Below, in pieces: positions 51,809-61,914 of a DNA stretch of 64,000 nt. The notes below the pieces were generated by a model, which saw only the letters and a program-made list of their open reading frames with translations, had not been told where the DNA came from and made no database searches. Positions within the stretch are counted from its first letter, which is position 1. Each line of letters opens with the position of its first letter. A program made the position numbers and the translations under genes. The stretch is taken from the NCBI RefSeq assembly GCF_902498805.1, contig NZ_LR701581.1:62001-126000 (forward strand), written 5' to 3'. This DNA comes from Imperialibacter sp. EC-SDR9 (GTDB lineage: Bacteria > Bacteroidota > Bacteroidia > Cytophagales > Cyclobacteriaceae).

Positions 51809-51841
51809 ATAAAAAAAACCCGAAACATTGTGCTTCGGGTT
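51809..51841 (-). terminator. Intrinsic terminator of the acc cluster
   Basis: Read leftwards, AACCCGAA and TTCGGGTT form an 8-bp stem followed directly by eight T. It lies 27 bp past the accC stop and ends the seven-gene cluster 57205-51868. Confidence 0.88.
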
Positions 51842-51867
51842 CTGAATACTTCGGGTTGCGAAGCTTT

Positions 51868-53214
51868 TTACTTTAAATCACTGAAATCAAAATCTTCCAG
51901 GAATTTCGTGGTGAACTTGCCTGACTTGAATTTAGGGTCGTCCATCAGTTTGATATGGAATGGAATGGTGGTTTTAATTCCCTCAATCACAAACTCCGAC
52001 AAAGCCCTTTTCATTCTCGTAATCGCTTCTTCACGGCTTTGGGCCGACACAATGAGCTTGGCAATCATGGAGTCGTAGTTAGGTGGAATGGTATAGCCTG
52101 CATACACGTGACTGTCCACTCTCACACCGTGCCCGCCTGGTAGGTGAAGGTTTGTTATTTTACCCGGGCTTGGACGGAATCCGTTTCCTGGGTCTTCAGC
52201 GTTGATTCTGCACTCCATTGAGTGAAGTTTTGGGAAGTAGTTCTTGCCGGAAATAGGCACCCCCGCAGCGACTTGAATTTGCTCTTTGATCAGGTCAAAA
52301 TCTGTTACCTCCTCGGTGATTGGGTGCTCCACCTGAATCCTGGTATTCATTTCCATGAAGTAGAAATCTCCATGCTTGTCCACAAGAAATTCAATGGTAC
52401 CTGCTCCTTCATACCCTATGGCTTCGGCACCAGCAATGGCCGCAGCACCCATTTTCTCTCTCAGCTCCTGAGAAACTATAGGAGAGGGGGTTTCCTCTAC
52501 CAGCTTTTGGTGACGACGTTGTATTGAGCAATCTCTCTCCGAAAGGTGGCAGGCCCTGCCTTTACTATCTCCAACAATTTGAATTTCTATATGGCGTGGC
52601 TCTTCAACAAACTTTTCGAGATAGAGGCCATCGTTCCCAAAGGCTGCGGCAGATTCCATTCTGGCATCATCCCAGGCTTTTTGAAATTCTGACTCTTGTT
52701 TCACCAGGCGCATACCCCGGCCACCACCGCCGGCAGTAGCCTTCAATAGCACCGGATAGCCTACTTCGGCGGCCAATTTTTTGCCCTGTGCCACCGAGTC
52801 TAACAGACCCTCAGATCCGGGGATAATAGGCACACCAGCCTTTTTCATGGTATCTTTGGCAGTAGCTTTGTCTCCCATTGAGTTGATCATCTCGGGACTG
52901 GCACCAATGAATTTGATGCCATATTCCTGACAAATGCGTGAAAATTCAGCGTTTTCAGAAAGGAAACCATAGCCGGGGTGAATGGCATCGGCATTGGTGA
53001 TTTCAGCCGCTGAAATCAGATTGGGCATTTTCAGGTACGACTTGGCACTTGGCGGAGGGCCTATGCAAACTGCCTCGTCAGCAAATCTAACGTGAAGGCT
53101 GTCTTTGTCGGCTGTGGAATAAACGGCCACCGTTTTAATACCCATCTCCCTACAGGTTCTTATGATCCTCAGGGCGATTTCTCCTCTATTGGCTATTAAT
53201 ATCTTTTTGAACAC
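51868..53214 (-). CDS. accC: Biotin carboxylase subunit of acetyl-CoA carboxylase
   Basis: 448 residues. N-terminal [20 protein letters not shown], an ATP-grasp domain with the glycine-rich loop [14 protein letters not shown] (about 159-172), [13 protein letters not shown], the catalytic block [18 protein letters not shown], and the biotin carboxylase C-terminal domain ([20 protein letters not shown]). It carboxylates biotin on AccB with ATP and bicarbonate, the first step of fatty-acid synthesis. The start is GTG at 53214. It lies 59 bp after accB. Confidence 0.96.
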   Translation of the reverse strand: MFKKILIANRGEIALRIIRTCREMGIKTVAVYSTADKDSLHVRFADEAVCIGPPPSAKSYLKMPNLISAAEITNADAIHPGYGFLSENAEFSRICQEYGIKFIGASPEMINSMGDKATAKDTMKKAGVPIIPGSEGLLDSVAQGKKLAAEVGYPVLLKATAGGGGRGMRLVKQESEFQKAWDDARMESAAAFGNDGLYLEKFVEEPRHIEIQIVGDSKGRACHLSERDCSIQRRHQKLVEETPSPIVSQELREKMGAAAIAGAEAIGYEGAGTIEFLVDKHGDFYFMEMNTRIQVEHPITEEVTDFDLIKEQIQVAAGVPISGKNYFPKLHSMECRINAEDPGNGFRPSPGKITNLHLPGGHGVRVDSHVYAGYTIPPNYDSMIAKLIVSAQSREEAITRMKRALSEFVIEGIKTTIPFHIKLMDDPKFKSGKFTTKFLEDFDFSDLK

Positions 53215-53273
53215 AATGATTTGGGTTTATCCTGACAAATAAATATGACTTCAATATTCCTCAAATGCTGGCC

Positions 53274-53741
53274 TTACGACGGGTCAACTAGGAATAATGG
53301 CTGATCATATTCTACCGGACTAGCGTTGTCTACCAATACCTTCACGATGGTTCCGGAAACTTCAGATTCGATTTCATTAAAGAGCTTCATGGCTTCAATA
53401 ATACAAACTGGTTGCCCTGACTTCACTTTGTCCCCAACCTTTACAAATACGTCAGTTTCAGGATTAGCGGAGCGGTAGAATGTACCGATCATAGGAGACT
53501 TGATAGTAAGGTATTTGCTTTCGTCATTACCAGATTTTGGTGCAGGTGCTGCCGGAGCTGCAGCAGCAGGTGCGGGTGCCGGAGCTACAGGAGCAGGTGC
53601 TGCTGGCATATGCTCCACCATGCGGGGTGCGTCGCTATTGCGCTTTACTTTGATCTTGAACTCTTCTGTTTCGATATTGACTTCCTCAAGTCCGCTTTTG
53701 GAGATAAAATCGATCAGATCCTGAATTTCTTTCGCTTTCAT
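53274..53741 (-). CDS. accB: Biotin carboxyl carrier protein
   Basis: 155 residues starting at ATG 53741, where family members begin (KAKEIQDLIDFISKSGLEEV); an upstream in-frame ATG at 53780 would add 13 residues. An Ala/Pro-rich linker (APAPVAPAPAPAAAA region) joins the N-terminus to the biotinyl domain, which has the modification site EAMKLFNEIESE (Lys in the middle) and VLVDNASPVEYDQPLFLV. It carries the carboxyl group from AccC to the carboxyltransferase. It is encoded between efp and accC; carboxyltransferase genes are not in this window. Confidence 0.95.
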   Translation of the reverse strand: MKAKEIQDLIDFISKSGLEEVNIETEEFKIKVKRNSDAPRMVEHMPAAPAPVAPAPAPAAAAPAAPAPKSGNDESKYLTIKSPMIGTFYRSANPETDVFVKVGDKVKSGQPVCIIEAMKLFNEIESEVSGTIVKVLVDNASPVEYDQPLFLVDPS

Positions 53742-53860
53742 AGGTTCGTTTTTATTGGGCCTCGACTGCTTTTCTGCCATGGCTAATAGATTTTGTTGGG
53801 TTAACCAATAACTAAATTAGTGGAATATTTTCGAAATTCCTGCCGTACATGGAATAGCTG

Positions 53861-54424
53861 CTATTTCACTCTTTCGTAGTATTCGCCTGTCCTTGTATCG
53901 ATTCTTATTCGTTCGTCCTGATTGATAAATAGCGGCACTTTTATGTTGGCACCGGTTTCTATCGTAGCTGGTTTCAGCGTGTTAGTGGCCGTGTCTCCTT
54001 TAAGACCGGGCTCTGTGTAAACGACCGTCACTTCTACGTGTGCGGGTAACTCGCAAGACAGCGGTGTTTCGGTTTCGGCATGCACCAGAATGTCGACACC
54101 CTGCCCATCCATCAGGAATTGCGGGGCACTGATCATCTCTTCCTGAAGAATTACCTGCTCAAAAGTAGAGCTGTCCATGAAGTTGTACCCCAGGTCATCT
54201 TTATAAAGAAACTGATGAGGTCGGTTCTCCACTCTTGCAGTTGTAATTTTCACGCCCGAGTTGAAGGTGTTGTCAATCACTCTGCCGGTTTTGATGTTTT
54301 TGAGCTTGGTGCGGACAAAGGCAGGGCCCTTACCTGGTTTCACATGTTGAAACTCGGTAATGACATGAAGTTCGCCGTTATACTCAATACACAGACCGTT
54401 TTTAAAGTCAGCTGTAGTTGCCAT
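53861..54424 (-). CDS. efp: Translation elongation factor P
   Basis: 187 residues in three beta-barrel domains: KOW-like N-terminal domain with the loop [14 protein letters not shown], where a Lys near residue 32 is the usual modified tip; the OB domain [20 protein letters not shown]; and the C-terminal [27 protein letters not shown] relieves ribosome stalling at polyproline. It lies between fabH and accB in the same direction, an order common in Bacteroidota. Confidence 0.96.
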   Translation of the reverse strand: MATTADFKNGLCIEYNGELHVITEFQHVKPGKGPAFVRTKLKNIKTGRVIDNTFNSGVKITTARVENRPHQFLYKDDLGYNFMDSSTFEQVILQEEMISAPQFLMDGQGVDILVHAETETPLSCELPAHVEVTVVYTEPGLKGDTATNTLKPATIETGANIKVPLFINQDERIRIDTRTGEYYERVK

Positions 54425-54454
54425 AAAATATTGTCAATATTGATGTTGAAGCTA

Positions 54455-55453
54455 TTATTTAGAATCGTAGGACCATTTAACATAAACTGATCCCCAGGTA
54501 AACCCACCACCAAAAGCGGCTAGCACCAGATTGTCCCCTTTTTTCAATTGTTTTTCGTAATCCCACAGGCACAGTGGAATGGTGCCGCTTGTGGTGTTGC
54601 CGTATTTTTGAATATTGAGCATCACCTTCTCTTCGCCAACGCCCATTCGCTTGGCGGTGGCATCTATTATACGTTTATTGGCCTGGTGAGGTACCAGCCA
54701 ATCTACATTTTCCGAGGTAAGGCCATTTCTTTCCATGATTTCTGCGGCTACTTCAGCCATATTGGTCACGGCAAATTTGTAAACAGTAGCGCCCTCCTGA
54801 TATACGTAGTGTTCGCCTGCAAGCACCGTTTCTGCCGAGGCTGGTTTGCGGCTTCCGCCAGCTTTCATGTGCAAAAATGGTTCTCCTGAGCCGTCTGAGT
54901 GAAGAACAGCGTCTATGATGCCTGTGCCATCAGTTGTTGGCTCAAGCATCACCGCTCCACCGCCATCGCCAAAAATAATGCAGGTGGTTCTGTCAGAGTA
55001 GTCGATAATAGACGACATTTTGTCGGCCCCAATCACGATTACTTTTTTGTATTTTCCTGTTTCGATAAACTGCGACCCGGTCGTGAGGGCGAAAAGGAAG
55101 CCTGAACAGGCAGCCTGAATATCGTAGCTGAACGCATTTTTTATTCCCACCGCATTGCAAATGATATTGGCCGTGGCGGGAAATAACATGTCAGGAGTGG
55201 TAGTGGCGCAGATCACCAGGTCTACTTCCGAAGGGGCGGTGTTGGTCTTTTTTAGCAAGCCCTTCACAGCCTCAATGCCTATTACAGAAGTTCCCCGATC
55301 TTCGCCTTTCAGGATGTGTCTTTCTTTGATGCCGGTTCTGGAGGTGATCCACTCGTCTGTGGTTTCTACTATGGTTTCCAGCTCTTTATTGGTCAATATA
55401 TAATCTGGAACATATCCTTGAATCCCCGTTATTCCTGCCCGGACTTTGGTCAT
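54455..55453 (-). CDS. fabH: 3-oxoacyl-ACP synthase III
   Basis: 332 residues. Start region [18 protein letters not shown], active-site Cys in [12 protein letters not shown] (about residue 114), His in [20 protein letters not shown], and Asn in [13 protein letters not shown] near 275: the Cys-His-Asn triad of KAS III, which condenses acyl-CoA with malonyl-ACP to start fatty-acid synthesis. Follows plsX by 12 bp in the same direction. Confidence 0.95.
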   Translation of the reverse strand: MTKVRAGITGIQGYVPDYILTNKELETIVETTDEWITSRTGIKERHILKGEDRGTSVIGIEAVKGLLKKTNTAPSEVDLVICATTTPDMLFPATANIICNAVGIKNAFSYDIQAACSGFLFALTTGSQFIETGKYKKVIVIGADKMSSIIDYSDRTTCIIFGDGGGAVMLEPTTDGTGIIDAVLHSDGSGEPFLHMKAGGSRKPASAETVLAGEHYVYQEGATVYKFAVTNMAEVAAEIMERNGLTSENVDWLVPHQANKRIIDATAKRMGVGEEKVMLNIQKYGNTTSGTIPLCLWDYEKQLKKGDNLVLAAFGGGFTWGSVYVKWSYDSK

Positions 55454-55465
55454 ATTAGTAGTTGT

Positions 55466-56407
55466 TTAATCTCCGAAGGCGACCTTTATTTTTTGGTAAA
55501 AATTGGTTTCCGCCATTCGGTATGCAAGTAAAATCATGTTTTTAATTGCCTCAGGGCTGGAGGCATCGTGGCCAACGACCACATTCCCATTAACTCCCAA
55601 TATAGGACTTCCTCCAACGGCTTCGTAATTAAACCTTGTGAAAAAGTCATCGAGAAAATTACGTTTCTTCAGGAGGTCATAAAAAGACTCAATCATTTTG
55701 GACACCACATTGCCAGTAAAACCATCGCAAACTATCACGTCAGCCTTATTGTTAAAGAGGTCACTGCCGTCAATATTTCCAATAAAGTTGACTTTGGAGC
55801 TGCTGCTGTATAGCTGGTAGGCCGCCTGGGTAAATAGTGTCCCCCTTCCTTCCTCTTTACCAAGGTTCATCAGCGCTACTCTGGGGTTTTCGATGCCCAT
55901 CATGTGCGTAGCATAAATTGAGCCCAGCTCACCGAATTGGAGGAGCACGTCTTGCCGAACGTCGGTATTGGCTCCTATGTCAAGTAGCAGCGCATAGCCA
56001 CCGTCTTCTTTTGGGACAAACCCAGCCAGGCCTGGTCGAATCACCCCTTCAATAGGCTTGACCGAAAAAAGGGCTCCCATTTGCATGGCTCCGCTGTTAC
56101 CGGCCCCGCAAAATGCCCGTATTTCCTTATTTTTCAGTAAATGAAACCCCTCTGCAATGCTTGAATGCTGCTTTTGAGCCAGGGCTTTGGTAGGATGCTC
56201 ATCGATGCCAATCACCTCAGGAGCGTGGTGAAGCTCAAATAGTTGATGGGAGATTTGAAGTTTTTCGCATGACGTCTGAATAACGCTTTTATCGCCCAGA
56301 AGAACCAATGAATCGGCTTCAGTAAAGGACTTCAGGGCTTGGGCTGCTCCAATGACAACATGATCAGGGGCAAGATTGCCTCCCATTGCGTCAACAGCTA
56401 TTTTCAT
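55466..56407 (-). CDS. plsX: Phosphate acyltransferase PlsX
   Basis: 313 residues: KIAVDAMGGNLAPDHVVIGA start, AFCGAGNSGAMQMGALFS, the LLDIGANTDVRQDVL block and the C-terminal VGHDASSPEAIKNMI region, all typical of PlsX, which makes acyl-phosphate from acyl-ACP for phospholipid synthesis. A soluble, peripheral membrane enzyme. Between rpmF and fabH. Confidence 0.95.
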   Translation of the reverse strand: MKIAVDAMGGNLAPDHVVIGAAQALKSFTEADSLVLLGDKSVIQTSCEKLQISHQLFELHHAPEVIGIDEHPTKALAQKQHSSIAEGFHLLKNKEIRAFCGAGNSGAMQMGALFSVKPIEGVIRPGLAGFVPKEDGGYALLLDIGANTDVRQDVLLQFGELGSIYATHMMGIENPRVALMNLGKEEGRGTLFTQAAYQLYSSSSKVNFIGNIDGSDLFNNKADVIVCDGFTGNVVSKMIESFYDLLKKRNFLDDFFTRFNYEAVGGSPILGVNGNVVVGHDASSPEAIKNMILLAYRMAETNFYQKIKVAFGD

Positions 56408-56445
56408 GCACGATGTGTTGGTTTGGAACCAAAAGAGGGGTTAGC

Positions 56446-56637
56446 TTATGCTAACACCTCTTTTTCCATGATCACTTTGCCTTTGTAGTAAAGCTTGCCT
56501 TCAAGCCAGAAAGCTCTGTGTGGCAGGTGAAATTCACCTGTGGTAGGGCATACCACGTAGCTTTTGGCTTCAGCTTTATAGTGAGTCCTTCTCTTATCAC
56601 GTCTGGAGGTCGAATGTCTTCGTTTTGGATGTGCCAT
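56446..56637 (-). CDS. rpmF: 50S ribosomal protein L32
   Basis: 63 residues, start [21 protein letters not shown], then [24 protein letters not shown]. It has one Cys only, so it is the zinc-free (C-minus) form usual in Bacteroidota. Lies 19 bp after the DUF177 gene, an association seen in most bacteria. Confidence 0.96.
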   Translation of the reverse strand: MAHPKRRHSTSRRDKRRTHYKAEAKSYVVCPTTGEFHLPHRAFWLEGKLYYKGKVIMEKEVLA

Positions 56638-56656
56638 TTTTACTTCGTATTAACAA

Positions 56657-57205
56657 TTAATTGTTTCTAAATTTTTTCAGCGCCTCCCAGCGTGGATCGA
56701 CGTTTTCTTCTGTGTCGTCGCCTTGCTCCTGTTCGGCAGAGGTTTGATAGATCAACGACCCTTCAACCTCAAAGTCTTCGTCCTCTTCAGTGACCAATTC
56801 CGGATGAAGCTTTTTCATCGGAACATCTACCGAAATGAACTCATATATATATTGGGCGACATTTAAATGCTGTGTTTCTCTTGGAATCACCACAACGTCA
56901 TCGTCCAATTCAGCAAACTCGTCTCCAAACTTGATGATCAACTGCTGCCTAATCTCCAACTCATAGTCGAACGAGCGTAGGCTTCTGTCGCATGTAAGCT
57001 CGACCGAACCTTCAACCTCGAATGACAAAGTCATCATTGTCTCCGATTTCAAAAGCTCAACGTGAGCACTTCCCTTGCCTTTTTCAATCAATGACCCTTC
57101 GAATGCCTCAAACAATTGATTGTCAAAGCTGAAGTCAAATGAATGCTGGTCAAGAGAAAGCCCCTGAATCTCTATTTCAAACGGTTTTAAGGGACTTTTT
57201 GCCAT
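56657..57205 (-). CDS. DUF177 (YceD-like) protein
   Basis: 182 residues. Core region with VEGSVELTCDRSLRSFDYELEIRQQLIIKFGD, then an acidic tail (VTEEDEDFEVEGSLIY) and a short C-terminal WEALKKFRNN motif preceded by VDPR, as in the family. DUF177 proteins take part in 23S rRNA processing and ribosome assembly in plants and bacteria and are nearly always encoded before rpmF, as here. First gene of the cluster leading to accC; the 179-bp spacer to pdxA probably holds the promoter, but none was identified. Confidence 0.9.
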   Translation of the reverse strand: MAKSPLKPFEIEIQGLSLDQHSFDFSFDNQLFEAFEGSLIEKGKGSAHVELLKSETMMTLSFEVEGSVELTCDRSLRSFDYELEIRQQLIIKFGDEFAELDDDVVVIPRETQHLNVAQYIYEFISVDVPMKKLHPELVTEEDEDFEVEGSLIYQTSAEQEQGDDTEENVDPRWEALKKFRNN

Positions 57206-57384
57206 CTCAAACTCACTCTGTATTCAATAAAGACCGCAAAGATATGAATAAAGCCGTAATTAATAAAACGACGTTCACGAATTAAATAGAAAATATCTCG
57301 CACTTACTTAGAACGGTTTCTGACACCTGTTTAGTTTTTGCTGAGGCCTATTTAAAAGCGGTAAGGTTATCAAGTGATCAAAAA

Positions 57385-58419
57385 TCAATCTTCCGTTTCT
57401 TCACCATCGTTCACCCTCCGCTGCTTCACAATGTCTGCGGCCATGAAGATAGCTTCTCGCATAGATGTTTCTGAGGCTTCATTTTTCCCCACAAGACTGT
57501 AGGCGGTGCCATGGTCAGGAGAAGTGCGAACAGCAGGTAGACCTGCCGTGTAGTTAACGCCGGTTTCAAAGCAGAGGGTCTTAAACGGGATCAACGCCTG
57601 GTCGTGGTACATGGCCAGCACGCCGTCATATTTTGCATGCATCAGGGTACCGAAAAACCCATCTGAGGGGAACGGGCCAAAGACAAGATTGCCCTTGTCT
57701 TTCCATTCTTTAAGCACTGGCGAAATCACATCTCTTTCTTCGTTACCCAGTAAGCCATTTTCTCCGGCATGGGGGTTGAGCCCAAGCACGGCTATCCTGG
57801 GTTTTTTGATGCCAAAGTCATTTTTAAGTGTACTGTCAAGTACAGAAAGCTTCTTCAGGATGAGTTCTTTCCCTAGTGCTGAAACCACTGCTTTCAATGG
57901 GATGTGGCCGGTGACAAGACCAATTTTCATTTTATCGCCAGCCATCAACATCAGGTGATCCTTTACGCCGAAAGTCTCAGCCAGGTATTCGGTGTGTCCC
58001 GGAAATTTAAACTCTTCACTTTGGATATTATTCTTAGAAATAGGTGCTGTCACAACTGCGTCAATCTTTCCGTCCTTCAAATCGGCCACTGCCGCCTTTA
58101 GCGAAAGAAACGCATACTTGCCTCCTGTCTCATTTTCTTCCCCCATTTTGATCTCCACAGTTTCCTCCCACAGGTTGTAAACATTTACTTTTCTATGAAA
58201 GAGCTGGCCCAGATCCTTAATTTGGTGGTAGTTGAAGTCGCTCAGGTCGAGCGCCTTTCTGTAATAGGACACAACTTTGGAAGAACCATAAATGACGGGC
58301 GTCATAAACTTCAATATCCTGCTGTCTTCAAGGGCCTTTATGATGACTTCAGGACCAATCCCATTAATATCTCCAAGGGTGATGCCAACAACAGGTTTAT
58401 TTTTCTTTGACTTATCCAT
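57385..58419 (-). CDS. pdxA: 4-hydroxythreonine-4-phosphate dehydrogenase
   Basis: 344 residues. GITLGDINGIGPEVIIKAL at residues 12-30, the metal ligand His in FPGHTEYLAE (about 137) and two further ligands in GVLAMYHDQALIPFKTL; LGLNPHAGENG and TSPDHGTAY complete the PdxA pattern. It oxidises 4-phosphohydroxythreonine in deoxyxylulose-5-phosphate-dependent vitamin B6 synthesis. No pdxJ is seen nearby. Divergent from rsmA across 124 bp. Confidence 0.95.
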   Translation of the reverse strand: MDKSKKNKPVVGITLGDINGIGPEVIIKALEDSRILKFMTPVIYGSSKVVSYYRKALDLSDFNYHQIKDLGQLFHRKVNVYNLWEETVEIKMGEENETGGKYAFLSLKAAVADLKDGKIDAVVTAPISKNNIQSEEFKFPGHTEYLAETFGVKDHLMLMAGDKMKIGLVTGHIPLKAVVSALGKELILKKLSVLDSTLKNDFGIKKPRIAVLGLNPHAGENGLLGNEERDVISPVLKEWKDKGNLVFGPFPSDGFFGTLMHAKYDGVLAMYHDQALIPFKTLCFETGVNYTAGLPAVRTSPDHGTAYSLVGKNEASETSMREAIFMAADIVKQRRVNDGEETED

Positions 58420-58543
58420 CCGATTTATCCTACAAAATTTCAGTTATTTGGCCTGCGTTTGGGTTTTTCATTCAGGGATTGAGTAATGTGTAACCTTTCC
58501 ACACAGGAGGCGCAAATTAAGGGATTTTACCTTCTTTAAAAAA

Positions 58544-59344
58544 ATGGACAGAGTTAGACCCAAAAAGCATCTAGGGCAGCATTTTTTGAAAGATCAGAAC
58601 ATTGCCAGAAAAATTGCCGAGTCGTTAACGCTTCACGGCGACTACAAAACGGTACTGGAGGTGGGGCCCGGCACGGGCGTGCTCACACAGTTTCTGATTG
58701 ATAAGAAGGAATTTCAATTATATGTGTCTGAAATAGACAAAGAGTCGGTGGCCTACCTGCAAAAACATTTCATTTCGCTGGAGGGTAGAATTATCGATGG
58801 TGACTTCCTGAAAATGGACTTGGAGGCTATTGCGCCTGGCCCGTTAGCTGTCATCGGAAACTTTCCTTATAATATAAGTTCACAGATATTTTTCAAGGTG
58901 CTTGATAACCGCCAAAAAGTGCCCGAAGTGGTGGGCATGATCCAGAAAGAGGTGGCGGTGCGCATAGCCGGGAAGGAAGGTAGCCGAGACTATGGTATTC
59001 TCAGCGTACTTTTGCAGGCATACTACGATATAGACCTTCTTTTTACTGTGCCTCCGGGTGTTTTTCATCCGCCGCCAAAAGTAAATTCAGCGGTTATCAG
59101 GCTGAAGAGAAACAAACGAGAGCGCTTGCCATGTGACGAAGATCTTTTTAGGAAAGTGGTGAAAACAGCCTTCCAAAAGCGACGCAAAACGTTGCGGAAT
59201 GCACTTAAAGAACTAACTTTGCCGACTGAATTTGAAGTAAACCCCATACTTCAGAAGCGGGCGGAACAATTGTCAGTTGAAGATTTCTTCGAACTTACTT
59301 TATCTCTGGAAAAAGCATGGAAGCACTCATCCAATTCGAGCTAA
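58544..59344 (+). CDS. rsmA: 16S rRNA dimethyladenosine transferase
   Basis: 266 residues: PKKHLGQHFLKDQNIARKIA, SAM-binding VLEVGPGTGVLTQFL near residue 39, catalytic NFPYNISSQIFF (about 106-117), and the C-terminal KTAFQKRRKTLRNAL. RsmA (KsgA) dimethylates two adenines of helix 45 during 30S assembly. The mgtE start lies inside the end of this gene, 28 bp of overlap, so the two are transcribed together. Confidence 0.96.
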   Translation: MDRVRPKKHLGQHFLKDQNIARKIAESLTLHGDYKTVLEVGPGTGVLTQFLIDKKEFQLYVSEIDKESVAYLQKHFISLEGRIIDGDFLKMDLEAIAPGPLAVIGNFPYNISSQIFFKVLDNRQKVPEVVGMIQKEVAVRIAGKEGSRDYGILSVLLQAYYDIDLLFTVPPGVFHPPPKVNSAVIRLKRNKRERLPCDEDLFRKVVKTAFQKRRKTLRNALKELTLPTEFEVNPILQKRAEQLSVEDFFELTLSLEKAWKHSSNSS

Positions 59345-60684
59345 GCAAAGAGTACCTCGAGAGGTTCCAGGGAGCGCTCGATGAGAAAGATGAGCAGTTC
59401 ATCAAGGCATCGCTCGACGGCGTCAATCCTGCTGACATTACCCAACTTCTCTACGAGTTCGACACTGAGGAGTCCAAATACGTTATCGACCTTCTCGAGA
59501 AGCAGATCAGCGCTCAGATCATCAACGACCTGGACGAAGACACCAGGACTGAGTTCCTGGGAGCATTCACAGTAACAGAGATTTCTTCCTTTCTTGATTT
59601 CCTTGATTCGGACGACTGCGTAGATATTTTGATGGAGTTGTCGCTCCAGACCAGGGAAGAGGTCGTTGCACTCATTCGTGACGAGCAAAAGGCAAGGCAT
59701 GTTCAGGAACTGCTCCACTACGACGAAGATGTAGCGGGTGGTTTGATGGCCAAAGAGCTTATCAAATGCAATCTCAACTGGACCATTCGTCAGTGCATTG
59801 AGGAAATCAGAAAGCAGGCCGAGACGGTGCAGAAAATCTATTCTGTGTATGTTGTGAACAACACGGGAAAACTGATCGGCAAGGTGTCGTTGAAGAAAAT
59901 TATCATTGCCGAAGACAGCGCCAAAATTGCCGATATCTATGACGACGATATAGTGTCTGTTGCCACCCACATGGATGAAGATGAGGTGGCATCCATCATG
60001 CGGAAGTATGACCTGGAAGCTGTTCCTGTTATTAACGCCAAGGGCAGGCTGGTAGGCCGAATCACTATTGACGACATTGTGGATGTAATGCAGGAGCAGG
60101 CCGAAGAGGAACGGCAGCTGATGGCTGGTATCTCCGACGATGTGGAGGAAGATGACAGCGTTTGGAAGCTTTCGAAGGCCCGGTTGCCGTGGTTGATCAT
60201 AGGCATGGTTGGTGGATTGATGGGGGCCAGGTTTATAGGGCTTTTTGAGGGCGATATTGCACTCATCCCCGCCGTTGCATTTTTTATCCCGCTGATAACG
60301 GCCACCGGAGGCAACGTCGGCATACAGTCGTCATCCATCGTCGTTCAGAGCTTGGCAAACCCGAACGTTTTTGCAGAATCTATGGTCAGGAGGTTGATTA
60401 AAGTACTCACTGTGGCCGTACTCAATGGGCTTATTCTGGCATTGCTGGTCTTCGGGTCTATCATTCTTCTCTACAAAGAAGAATTTCTGGCTATTACTGT
60501 AAGCATAGCTCTTTTCAGTGTAGTGTTACTGGCCTCGTTTATGGGCACTATCACGCCAATTGTATTAGATAAGTTTGGCATTAATCCTGCGCTCGCTTCC
60601 GGCCCCTTCATCACCACGGCAAACGATTTACTCGGTTTAGGGGTTTACTTTACTATAGCCAACTTACTTTACGGAATATTTTAA
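59317..60684 (+). CDS. mgtE: MgtE-type magnesium transporter
   Basis: 455 residues. N-domain (helical, to about 125) with ADITQLLYEFDTEESKYV, two CBS domains (about 130-255; YVVNNTGKLIGKVSLKKI and AVPVINAKGRLVGRITIDDIVDVM), and five membrane helices from about 285 with the ion-pore signature in FIPLITATGGNVGIQSSSIVV. A Mg2+ channel gated by CBS-bound magnesium. The start at ATG 59317 overlaps rsmA, giving FELSKEYLERFQGALDEKD as expected. Confidence 0.95.
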   Translation: MEALIQFELSKEYLERFQGALDEKDEQFIKASLDGVNPADITQLLYEFDTEESKYVIDLLEKQISAQIINDLDEDTRTEFLGAFTVTEISSFLDFLDSDDCVDILMELSLQTREEVVALIRDEQKARHVQELLHYDEDVAGGLMAKELIKCNLNWTIRQCIEEIRKQAETVQKIYSVYVVNNTGKLIGKVSLKKIIIAEDSAKIADIYDDDIVSVATHMDEDEVASIMRKYDLEAVPVINAKGRLVGRITIDDIVDVMQEQAEEERQLMAGISDDVEEDDSVWKLSKARLPWLIIGMVGGLMGARFIGLFEGDIALIPAVAFFIPLITATGGNVGIQSSSIVVQSLANPNVFAESMVRRLIKVLTVAVLNGLILALLVFGSIILLYKEEFLAITVSIALFSVVLLASFMGTITPIVLDKFGINPALASGPFITTANDLLGLGVYFTIANLLYGIF

Positions 60685-60689
60685 GAGAT

Positions 60690-61655
60690 ATGTTGAAGTC
60701 TGTATTGATCGTGGATGAAATGCACCCCAGCATAGTTCCGCTTCTGGAAAATGAGGGGTACAAGGTGGACTATGAACCTCAAGTAACTGCTGGTGAGGTG
60801 TTGGACAGGGTCGCTGATTATTCTGGCCTTGTTGTGCGTTCAAAGCTTGTGATCAATAAGCTTTTCATCGAAAAGTGTGTGAAATTGGAGTTCATAGCCA
60901 GGGCCGGTGCTGGCATGGATCAGATCGACGTAAAAGCAGCTGAAAGCAAGGGTATTTATTTGTTAAACGCTCCGGAAGGTAATCAGGATGCCCTGGCAGA
61001 ACACAGCATAGCCATGCTGCTGACGTTATTCAATAACTTGTTGGTGGGCGACACTCAGATTAGAAACAAAGTATGGGATCGTGAGGGCAACCGGGGCTAT
61101 GAGCTGAAAGGGAAAACAGTTGCTATCATTGGCTTTGGTCATATGGGTGATGCATTTGCAAGGCGGCTTACCAGCTTTGGGTGCAAGGTGATTGCATACG
61201 ACAAATTCAAAAGAGGTTTTAGCAATATGCGTGTTGAAGAAGCTTCCATGATGGAAGTGTATGTCGAAGCTGATATTGTTAGTTTGAATGTACCCCTTAC
61301 AGGTGAAACAAGACAAATGGTCAATGCTGAATTTTTCGAAAGATTTCAAAAGCCAATTTGGCTTTTGAATACGTCAAGAGGCGAAGTTGTCGTTCTCAGG
61401 GATTTGTTGGCCGGTCTTAAGTCTGGTAAAATAAGGGGGGCAGCACTTGACGTGCTCGAGAATGAAAAGCTCCACTCTTTCACGCCAGAGCAGGAAAGCA
61501 CGTTCGGGCAGTTGACGCAGATGAAAAATGTCCTTTTCTCACCTCACGTGGCCGGCTGGTCGTTCGAATCTTATGAAAGAATCAATCAGGTACTGGTTGA
61601 AAAGATTCGTAAATTGAAGCTCAAAGAAACCAAAACTCCAAGCACTTCGTTGTAA
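60690..61655 (+). CDS. D-isomer-specific 2-hydroxyacid dehydrogenase
   Basis: 321 residues with catalytic and NAD-binding domains. FIARAGAGMDQIDVKAAESKG, Rossmann VAIIGFGHMGDAFARRL (about 147-163), catalytic Arg in LLNTSRGEVVVL, Glu in the ENEKLHSFTPEQES region and His in FSPHVAGWS. The sequence is nearest to SerA-like phosphoglycerate dehydrogenases without the ACT domain, but 2-hydroxyacid specificity cannot be decided. Six bases after mgtE, so part of the same operon. Confidence 0.9.
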   Translation: MLKSVLIVDEMHPSIVPLLENEGYKVDYEPQVTAGEVLDRVADYSGLVVRSKLVINKLFIEKCVKLEFIARAGAGMDQIDVKAAESKGIYLLNAPEGNQDALAEHSIAMLLTLFNNLLVGDTQIRNKVWDREGNRGYELKGKTVAIIGFGHMGDAFARRLTSFGCKVIAYDKFKRGFSNMRVEEASMMEVYVEADIVSLNVPLTGETRQMVNAEFFERFQKPIWLLNTSRGEVVVLRDLLAGLKSGKIRGAALDVLENEKLHSFTPEQESTFGQLTQMKNVLFSPHVAGWSFESYERINQVLVEKIRKLKLKETKTPSTSL

Positions 61656-61669
61656 TGCCTGATCTCTGG

Positions 61670-61702
61670 TTTGCAGGTTTAGGGGATAAATCTTTATATT
61701 TG
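61670..61702 (+). promoter_or_regulatory. Predicted Bacteroidota-type promoter for greA
   Basis: TTTG at 61670-61673 and TATATTTG at 61695-61702 match the -33/-7 consensus (TTTG, TAnnTTTG) with a 21-bp spacer. Transcription would start about 205 bases before greA, leaving a long leader that holds a small CTCCG-type hairpin near 61725 and a G/C-rich stretch followed by CTTTTTTATTT just before the gene (61880-61902). A second TATATTTG lies at 61760-61767. Confidence 0.5.
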
Positions 61703-61914
61703 CATGCTAGATCAATATATATGTTTCAAGCTCCGACGGAGTTTGAATTAAAATCTTGATATATTTGATATCATACACTTTAGCTACTATGAACAAAGTT
61801 TATAATAGTTGTTAGTGACGTTTTAATCGATCATCAGTAAAAAGTCATCAATTGTAACGGTCTCCAATAGGATTTACCTGGCGGGCCGTTCTTTTTTATT
61901 TAATAGCACACTGT

